This document shows positions 55,976 through 64,000 of a stretch of 64,000 nucleotides of DNA, piece after piece (position 1 is the first letter of the stretch; each line of letters begins with the position of its first letter). The stretch is from the NCBI RefSeq assembly GCF_009727055.1, contig NC_052349.1, positions 45,425,776-45,489,775 on the forward strand, in the 5' to 3' direction. Below the pieces are notes generated by a model. It saw nothing but the letters and a program-made list of their open reading frames with translations, did no database searches and was not told the DNA's origin. The position numbers and the translations under genes were made by a program. Origin of the DNA: Benincasa hispida (taxonomy: Eukaryota > Streptophyta > Magnoliopsida > Cucurbitales > Cucurbitaceae).

Positions 55976-57936
55976 TGATGGAACACGAGACATACACAAC
56001 AGAATAAGGACCTAATTACACTCTAATTGCTTTTAATTTAAAGGAAAAGATGCATGCAATTGAAGGAAAAAACAGTAATTAAAAATTACCTTTGAAGCTC
56101 CCGAAATGCTTTTCCTCGCTAAATCTCGACCCGAACTCTTCCGGACCACCACTAGAGTTGACCTACTATCCTTTGGACTCAGAACCGGGTTGTGAGACCC
56201 GGTGGATGAAGAAACTGAGAGAGAGAAAGAGATGGGAAAAGAAGATAGAATTTTGGTTTTGGGTTTTCCTTTTTTCAGCCCAATTTTGAAAAACTAAATT
56301 TGACAAAATTGACAAAAGTCTTTAAACCAAATTGAACAGTCCATTTTATAGAAAAAAGCCATACAACAATTGCATGAACCAAATCCATAAAAATCCAACA
56401 CCTATAATCCACTATCTTAGTGGGCTTAATGTCTCCACTATAAGTCAACACCTAGCCCACTATGTTGTTAGTGGAATTATCCAACAAAAGTTTGGATTTT
56501 TCCACTAACTATAGTCAAAGGGCAAAATAGTCATTTTGTCAAAGTCAAACTTTGACTAAGAAGTCAACATTTTGACTTTTTATGAATTTTTCCATGTTGA
56601 CTAATTTTGACCTCTCGAGCATGAATCCGCATTCAGGTTCTCGAAATTCAAATCACATTTGGATATAAGGTCGGTCAAAGTTTGACTTTTCAAAGTCAAA
56701 AGACAACTCTTTGACTTTTTACATCTTTGACCATTTCCATTATTTTCGAGCTTCCTAATATGAACGTATTCATATCCTTGATATTTAAATCACATTTAAA
56801 TATTAAAGCTGTATCTTTAAACTGAAAACCCGACCATTATATCACATATACTTGTCGGTTTCTCTCTCTTCACCTAATTCGAACAATTCGAATTATTCTT
56901 CTATCATACTATTATAAGTTTATTCCATATGAGCTAGTAGGGGAACCTAATGAACCTATAGATCATGGGCTCCAACGATCCGAGATTAGCTGGCTAAAAC
57001 TCTTTTAGACGGAGCTAATCAACATTCGTTAACTAACGGGTCATTCCACTATAGTCCCGTAGTTGCACTCCCATCATTATAGATATATTTGTGTCCATTT
57101 GATATAACCATGATTCGTAAGCTAATCCTTCACAGGTTGTTCTTAATCTCGGCTGGGTCATAAAAACCGTTTTACCCCCAAGATTACATCTTGTTCCTTA
57201 AGTTCCACTGATCTTTTAATGAACAATTGGTTTAAGGTCAAACCTATAAACCGAACCCCTCTCAAGCCAAGGAGAGGGTGGGCCCCTTGTTCAAGACCTA
57301 GATTCAGTACTAAAGGGAACAACCTATCTACTATCCCTATAACGGGTAAGAGTGAATTCCGTCTTGTACCCTATGTTCCCAGCTATCCATCTGATCTTAC
57401 CCCTGAAATGGGAGGCTTATTGGGCCAGCGATGATGAGTTGCCCTCACCTATACAGATCTAAGGATAATTCCGAGTGAACAGGAGTTCATAGTTAGCTCA
57501 GGATTAAGATTAAGTTACCTAGGTCATCAAAACAAAATAGTTAGTTTTATACATAAAACGACATTTAGAACGTAAAAAGTGACTGTTTCATGGTTCAGTC
57601 TTATGCAAACTCATTGCATAGGATGCCCCCACTCATATATCTCTATATGAACGATTCAAGATTACATCGTTTGTACTAACTACAAAGTGGGCGCATCCAT
57701 AGTGTCCCCAGAACAAGGTGCCCAACCTTATTCATATACTATAGACCATTTTGGCTATATATTTGAACTTGATCTACCTTTATGTCACTACATAAGGTTC
57801 AAACTACATTAAATAGTCTCAGGACCTTAGTTTATTGTACTCAAGATTATAATTTCAATAACAACTTTATCGAAAAACAAAACAGAATATGTTTATTAAT
57901 TTACAAACTACAAGTTTTAGGACATAAAATCCAACA
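55976..57936 (-). mobile_element. Solo LTR with TSD AAGCT and a W-box array, minus orientation
   Basis: On the minus strand it starts TGTTGGATTTTATGTCC (57936) and ends GTGTTCCATCA (55976), flanked by AAGCT at 55971-55975 and 57937-57941. It is 1961 bp long and closely similar along its length to the plus-oriented solo LTR at 25915-27848. The TATA box (minus CTATAAAA) is near 56344-56351, with thirteen TTGAC cores 160-410 bp upstream of it. Confidence 0.92.
56513..56752 (-). promoter_or_regulatory. W-box cluster in the second LTR copy
   Basis: Thirteen TTGAC cores on both strands, twelve of them TTGAC(C/T). They match the array at 27104-27323 in position relative to the LTR ends and TATA box, although individual sites differ. 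Conservation of the array between the two insertions argues against chance. Confidence 0.7.
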
Positions 57937-57941
57937 AAGCT

Positions 57942-58018
57942 AACATACTTTTTAAAATTAATAATAAGTTCGGGTTGGTTCGTGTTAGTTTTGGTTATTT
58001 TATGTGAACTCATGAACT
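57942..58018. repeat. GGTTGGTTCG repeat, right part
   Basis: aagttcgggttggttcgtgttag continues the repeat interrupted by the 55976-57936 LTR. It is itself cut at 58018 by the next LTR. Confidence 0.4.
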
Positions 58019-59738
58019 TGTAGGGATCCAATCTCGTAGGGAAGCGTATGAATCTTTTTTTTTTTTTTTTGGAAGATAAGAATTTACGAAATTAAAATAA
58101 AAACCATACAGGTTGTAGATAATCTAGGTTAAGCATAAAGGGAAGAAGGAATTTACATACCTTTTGTGGGAGCTTTTTTTTTTTTTTTTTTTTTTAATTT
58201 TTAGAAACTATAACAATTCCTCTTCCACAACTACAAATTCTCCTCCAATGCAAAGAGGTCTCCAAGGGGTCTTCCCAGCTAATATCTTTGCAAGAACCGA
58301 TTTGTGGAGCCTTTTCCTCTCGGAAGGGAGTTTTGGGAAAAGTAAATTTTCACATAAGAAATTGTTCTGAGAGAATTCTTGAGAGAGTTTGTGTTCAGTC
58401 TTACAATGAGCATCAACCACCAAGAGTTCTACCCTAATATTAATTGTAGAGTGGGAATTTCAAACTCCATTAAATTAATAACTCTCATGCAATGCAAGGG
58501 AGTTATTAATTTAATTTAATTTAATTTAAATTTAATTAATTAAACAAATTAAATAAATAATTAAATTTAATTAAATTAACTAATTAATTAAATTAATTAA
58601 ATATCTAATATTTAATTTAACATTTGAAACGTATTCAAATGCATTCCCCATAACCTATAGTTTTAATATGAATCACAGTCATATTAACTTTCAACACATG
58701 ATTTTAATATAAATACTATTTATATTAATTTAATATTTGAGTCAAATTCAATTATAGTAATTCTCCTGTATTATATAGCTTAATTCAAAATTAACTATAT
58801 ATTATAATATATCTATATACATTATGTTAATTGTATCATATACAATATATTCCCTAAATTAATTGAACATTTCAAATTATTCTTTGGTCCTTGTTAATCC
58901 GTTGTGAGCTAGTAGAGACCTTATGGACCTACTAATTATAAACTCCTATAATCTAAGATTAATGGATTAAACTCTAATTAAATTAATTAACATTCATTAA
59001 CTATGGGGCAAACCATTATAGACCCAGAGTTGCACTCTTATGTACAATAAAATATGTTACCTTCATGGATATAACCATTTCATATAAATTGATCGTTCAC
59101 AAATTATTAGTAATTACAATTGGATCAAATGTCCATTTTACCCCTCTTATTACCTCTATATCCTTAAGTTCCACTAATTCTTTAATGTACAATTTATTTA
59201 TGGTCCAGACATAACTAAGTCTCACTCGGACTAGTGAGAGGGTGGACCCCATTGTTCAAGTCTTGGAGTCAACACTTAGGGGAACTACTCATCTACTTCC
59301 CTTACACGAGAAGATGTGAATTCCATCTAATAAAATTACATTCCCAACTCCTTATTTGGTCAAGTCCCCAAAATAGTAGACTTATTGAGTCAGGTGCTCA
59401 GGTCACCCACACCCATGCCAATCAAAGGACAAACCTTCATAGATAGAAGTTCATAACTCACTCAAGATTAAGATCGAGTTATATATGATCATATTGTGAA
59501 ATATTAATCTCTTTTATCAACGGCATTATATAGAGAGATTAATTATTTCACGGTTCAGTCTTATACAAACTCATTGTATAGAATACCTCCACTCACATAT
59601 CTTCACATGAACAATTTCCTTTTTATAACGTCTTCACTTGAACTATTTAAAATACATCGTTTGTAACCTTTACGAAGTGATAATGTTAATAAATAATAAT
59701 TTGTCTACAAACCACGAATTACGAAACAAAATCCAACA
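58019..59738 (-). mobile_element. Probable solo LTR, 1720 bp
   Basis: On the minus strand it starts TGTTGGATTTTGTTTCG (59738) and ends GGATCCCTACA (58019). The flanks GAACT (58014-58018) and GAACC (59739-59743) differ by one base, consistent with an aged TSD. No internal domain follows on either side. It contains T runs at 58057-58072 and 58172-58195 and short ttaattaa-rich DNA at 58500-58620. Confidence 0.75.
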
Positions 59739-59743
59739 GAACC

Positions 59744-60988
59744 AATAACCGATAAAATTTTTATTTATTTAAACCCAAATGTTGATTGCATCTTTGGGTC
59801 ATCAAATTGTTGAACAACATTATAGATGGCTTTAGCGTGAACCTCGATGATAGAGTTTCTTTCCTTTGACGACTCCCCTATGCACGACCTTTGTGGTAGG
59901 CGGCGACCAACGCGTTCTTCTTTCAACAAGCATGAGTAACAGCAATGGCACATCTACCAGCAGGGCGACTCTGGCGTGGTCAAGCGGTGGTGGTGTGGCA
60001 TTCCATCTGACAAGTTGTGGTGGGCAGTGATGGTTCTTTTTCTTCATCAGTCTACTTCTACAATAATTTTAATGGCATTTTCCTTTCTTTTAATAAGGTC
60101 CATTGATTTTCAATGTTGGATTAGAGTTACCTACTTCTTAATGGATTCAATTATGTAGGATTCGACGTATTTGGACACTAATCATCAACATTTTAGGTCG
60201 TATGGGCAAGTTTTAGTGTGTAAGAACACTCTATATTCCTTTCTAAAACTAGTATAAGGTCATTTTGATTGAACACTAATGCTTGGAGGTTTCATTTGTA
60301 GACTTGGAATAGTTTCAAAACTATTCAAACACTTTGTAGCGAGGACCCAAGTCCCTTTTGGTAAGTTTTAGGCCTTAGAATTCTGTTTGGACCCTTCAGG
60401 ATTACTTTAGATGTTTTAAATGCTTTTAACTCTTGGAAATTCTTTGTTTTCTAGTTTAAACTTGATTTGAGGTGTTCGAGTTGAGGTTTAGGGTCGTTTG
60501 GGTAAGTTTATTCGTTTGAACACTATTTTAGATGTCAACTAAGGTTTCAAACGAACTTGTAGCCTGGAAATTCGTTTTTATTATTTTGGGAAACTTTTGA
60601 TTAATTTAAAAGCAGTTTAGAATACTTAGGTAAATACGATTCTACGTGTTGGTATGTTGGTTATATGTTAGCATGTTCTATGATTTTAATTTCATTATGT
60701 ATTTATATGTTTGTATGGACTATTCCCGAAATTTTTTAATGTTCTTTAATGGCTATGCATGTTTGGATGTTTGATGTGACGATCATGTTTGTATAGCATG
60801 CTAATTTTGTTTTGACTTGTTTGAAGTGATAAGTATCTTGCATGTTAAGCATAATTGGTAGAGCATGATGCATAAATCATGTATGGGTTATGGAGCATGA
60901 CACGTAAATTATGTGTTGGGCTATTTTGCAGAGCATGATATGTAATTCATGTGTTGGGGTACATTGCATGATATGGTTTAAGGAATTG
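59744..60988. other. Non-coding DNA with repeat character
   Basis: 59800-60020 is GC-richer (ggtaggcggcgaccaacgcg, ggtcaagcggtggtggtgtgg) without a convincing frame. 60160-60990 reads like the leader or LTR end of a gypsy-type element. No coding signal was found on either strand. Confidence 0.4.
60860..60975 (+). repeat. Three tandem units of about 32-42 bp (gagcatgat...)
   Basis: (a/g)gagcatgatgcataaatcatgtatgggttat, ggagcatgacacgtaaattatgtgttgggctatt and agagcatgatatgtaattcatgtgttggggtac follow each other with few changes. Confidence 0.75.
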
Positions 60989-61449
60989 TGAAGTTTCGTA
61001 TCAGATGCGAGGATCGGCACAATTTTCAATTTTCACAGAATACAAAAATTACAGAACAAAACATGCATTAACGAGAAAAATTACTGCATGCATCTTCAAA
61101 TTTCCGTATCAGTTAAAAAAAAAAAAAAAACAATAATAAATAAGAGAAAGTGTTGGAAGAAATACATACCCCTGAAGAACCGTTCTTCACGAAACCTTCG
61201 AACCATTCACAAATTATTCACGAGGACACTACCAATTAGAATCTTCTGTATTCTCTCTTGGGTAGAGAATTTCTCAAGAGTGTGTGAGCTCTGAGATTTT
61301 AGAAAAAGGAGAGAGTATGAGAGAGAGAGAAATTTTTCAGGAAAAGAACAGAACCTTTCACACACTACTCCTCTATGAAGAAGAAGATGGAAAAATAATG
61401 TTGAGTGAAAAAACAGNAATTTCAAATAAAATAAAATAAATTTAAATAA

Positions 61450-61481
<32 letters not shown>

Positions 61482-62582
61482 ACTAACTTATTATATGTAT
61501 ATACAACTATATGTTATATCAAATATAACACATAACCTATAGTTTTTAATTCTCTCAATCATTTGTGGTATTTAATATAAATCACATTTATACTAAATTT
61601 AATTATATGAATCCAATCCATATAATTAATATTTGAATCATATTCAAATATTTATTTCCTCTTAAATAAACTTTATATTATAATGTATCAAATGCATTAT
61701 ATAAAGTATATCACATGTATAATTAATTTAATTATATCACATATAATTAATTCTCTCAATTAATTTGAACAATTTAAATTAATTATAAATTAATTCTCAA
61801 TAATTCATGTTGAGGTACAGATAGGACCTTATAGACCTATAGATTGAAGCTCCAATGATACTTGAATAATTAATTAAACTCATTTAATTAAATTATTCAA
61901 CATCCATTAATTGTCGGTCACTCCACTAAAGACCGACAGCTGCATTCTTCGCTCTATAGATATATTTCTGTGTCCATTGGATATAATTAGTCAACAACGT
62001 GATGTCCCTTCACAAATTGTTTGTAAGTACAACTTGGCAAAAATTACCAATTTGCCCTTATAGTTACATCTAACTTCTTAAGTACCACTAATCCCTCTAA
62101 TGAACAATAAGTCATAGTCCAACTATGACCAAACCCCTAAATGACCAAGAGAGGGTGTGGTGCCACATTGTTCAAGCTCCAAAATCAGCCCTTAATAGAG
62201 TAATTTATCAATTTAGCCAGATGTTAGGGAATTAGTGAATTTCATCTTGTGTAGTTGTGTTCCCAGCTCCCCAATCATATGAATTCCCAAAATGGTAGAC
62301 TTATTAAGTTGGCGATTTGACCACTTTTACCCATACAAATCAAAGGACTGCCTTATCCATCTACTACAGACCATTTAGGTTATCACTTAAACATGATCCA
62401 TCTGTATGTCTCTAAATACATGTTTAAGCGACAAATAATAACCTTGGATGTTTGTTTATTGGTTTTTGGGTTAATACTACTAAATTTCAAATAAATATCT
62501 CATATTTTATTAAATAAATAAATGTTTGTACATTACAATTAAAATTACAGGACCCACAATATTTAGGATATCAATCCGAACA
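60989..62582 (-). mobile_element. 3' LTR of a copia element that runs off the window
   Basis: On the minus strand it starts TGTTCGGATTGATATCC (62582), immediately after a polypurine tract, and ends near ACGAAACTTCA (60989). It carries an N at 61417 and a (TA)n run at about 61453-61481. The lower boundary is approximate because the 5' LTR is outside the window. Confidence 0.75.
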
Positions 62583-62597
62583 ATCTCCCACTTGTCC
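62583..62597 (-). other. Polypurine tract
   Basis: The minus strand reads GGACAAGTGGGAGAT just before the LTR start TGTTCGG. Confidence 0.75.
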
Positions 62598-62599
62598 TA

Positions 62600-64000
62600 A
62601 AACTAGTGGAAAGTACAATATAAAAGTCATACTAATATAAAAGTACACATAATAAATTAGGGCATAATACGTGCCCAGTACAAAAACTCCCACTTTCCCT
62701 AGACTAAATATGGCTTGTCTCGTAGACCCATACTCTGCAGGTGACCCTCAAACACCTTAGCCGTGAGGGCCTTTGTAATTGGATCAGCAAAGTTGTCCTC
62801 CAAAGCTATTGTGACGATCACATCCCCTCTCAGATGATATGATATTTCCGCTCTATGTGCTTCCCGTGCTTGTGACTCCTAGACTCTTGGAAATTAGCCA
62901 CAACACCACTATTGTCATAATAAAGGGTCAGAGTTTTGACATGTCTGGAACCACTTATAGACCAGTCAGAAATTTTCTGAGTCACACAACTTCCTTAGCA
63001 GCTTCACAAACCACTACATACTCAGCCTTTATAGTGGAGTCAACAATTCACCCCTGCTTGGTGCTCCTCCAGACTATTACTCCTCCGTTAAGAGTGAACA
63101 ATGATCCTGATATGGATTTCCTAGAATCCTTATTAGTCTGGAAATCAAAATCCGTGTATTCTGTAAGGATCAGATCCTTAGAACCATACACGAGAATGTA
63201 GTCCCTCGTTCTCCATAAATACTTGAAGATGTTCTTAATGGCAGTTCAGTGATCAAAACTTGGATTAGACTGATATCTATTGACTATCCCCACTATATAG
63301 CAGATGTCAGGTCTAGTACATATCATCGCATACATCAGGCTACCAATAGTCGATGCATAGGGGATCCGTTTCATTTCCTCAACTTATCGAGGTGTCTTAG
63401 GACATTGTTCCTTAGACAATATAACTCCATGCCTAAAATGGAGTAAACCTCTCTTGGAGTTCTGCATAAAAAAGTTGACAAGCATCTTGTTAATGTAGGA
63501 TGCTTGAAACAGGGCTAGCGTTTTGTTCTTACGATCTCTAAAAATCCGAATACCCAGAACAAACTGTGCCTCTCCTAAATCTTTCATTTGGAATTGGGTT
63601 GCTAGACATTTCTTAATTTCAGTTAGTAGACCTACATCATTTCCAATTAATTGGATATCATCTACATACAACACTAGAAAACCTATTGAGCTGTTGATGA
63701 TTCTCTTGTAAACACAAGACTCATCAACATTCAAGATCAATGCCATAAGATATGATCGCAGTATCAAATCTTATATTCCAAGATCGAGAAGATTACTTTA
63801 ATCCATAAATGGACCGATTAAGCTTGCAAATCTTTTGCTCTTAACCTTGGGTTATGAATCCGTTAGGTTCCTCCATATAAGTGGTCTCCTCAAGATTATC
63901 ATTCAGAAAAGCAGTCTTGACATCAATTTGCTAAATCTCATAGTCATAATATGAAACAATGGACAAGAGGATTCATATAGACTTTAACATGACAACAAGT
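62600..64000 (-). pseudogene. Copia pol: RT and RNase H, truncated by the window end
   Basis: From the window end downwards on the minus strand: QIDVKTAFLNDNLEE-like block near 63900-63930, then an open frame 63767-63384 with FLVLYVDDIQLIGNDVG (catalytic YVDD), FQMKDLGEAQFVLGIRIFRD and ASYINKMLVNF. RNase H remains follow (RIPYASTIGSLMYAMICTR near 63300-63370, NRYQSNPS, then KAEYVVVCEAAKEVV near 62990-63030) with several stops. Same lineage as the pol at 7.9-8.4 and 11.3-13 kb, and it shows that lineage's RT without the solo LTR. RT blocks are better kept than RNase H. Gag and the 5' LTR should lie beyond 64000. Confidence 0.88.

Noticed and set aside
59800..60047. Candidate host exon in the GC-richer patch
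   Set aside because: No consistent splice signals or conserved motif; frames on both strands are equally open and composition-driven.
62839..63201. 120-codon plus-strand open frame
   Set aside because: Antisense to copia RNase H, whose motifs are on the minus strand.
1..64000. tRNA, rRNA and small structured RNA genes
   Set aside because: I looked for T-arm (ggttcgaatcc-like) and A/B-box patterns. The few hits, such as gcggttcgactc in the SIRE-type LTRs, lack the rest of a cloverleaf.

Overview
This is a plant nuclear window: AT-rich, no bacterial gene architecture, and dominated by LTR retrotransposons of the Ty1/copia superfamily and their long terminal repeats. The LTR texts, the foldback 'GTTTTTGTTTTTG' MITEs and the GGTTGGGTT repeats resemble those I know from Cucurbitaceae (gourd/cucumber family). 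That assignment is inference from pattern recognition, not from a search. Four runs of N (15 bases at 6603-6617; single N at 14413, 43260 and 61417) mark assembly joins.

Region by region. 1-7.4 kb is the least transposon-ridden part. It holds four foldback MITEs and, at 1465-1650 on the minus strand, what I read as the first two coding exons of a nuclear gene for a mitochondrial protein; the rest of that gene lies outside the window or behind a long intron. 7.4-20.2 kb is a nest in minus orientation: a broken copia element (gag and protease around 13-13.9 kb, RT and RNase H at 11.3-11.9 and 7.9-8.4 kb) with its 5' LTR at 13974-16083. Its reverse transcriptase is split by a 2.88-kb solo LTR (8440-11321) that has gained two extra copies of a 385-bp segment. 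Next to it lies a second, non-coding (LARD-like) element with its LTR at 18238-20224. 20.9-24.3 kb looks like a decayed CACTA-type DNA transposon.

25.2-34.3 kb is one copia element in plus orientation with a target-site duplication at both ends, two LTRs, gag, protease, RT and RNase H but no integrase core. Its gag is split by a solo LTR (25915-27848) and its 3' region by non-coding repeats. 34.6-42.3 kb is a second copia element, minus orientation, broken by another solo LTR (38845-40670) and by an LTR that itself carries a further LTR-like insertion. 45.5-47.3 kb is a third, very degraded copia pol. 47.7-55.55 kb is a nearly full-length SIRE-lineage copia element with inactivated RT and a 183-bp MITE in its 3' LTR. 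55.6-60 kb holds a GGTTGGGTT-type repeat broken by two more solo LTRs. From 60.99 kb to the window end is the 3' LTR, polypurine tract and pol of another copia element, minus strand, running off the window.

No transposon here appears autonomous. The most interesting regulatory signal is in one solo-LTR family (25915-27848 and its reverse-oriented relative at 55976-57936). Both copies carry 13-14 WRKY-type W-box cores packed into about 220-240 bp upstream of a TATA box, which predicts a WRKY/stress-responsive promoter dispersed as solo LTRs. Five solo LTRs are recognised, four with perfect 5-bp target-site duplications, so unequal recombination has been active in this region.
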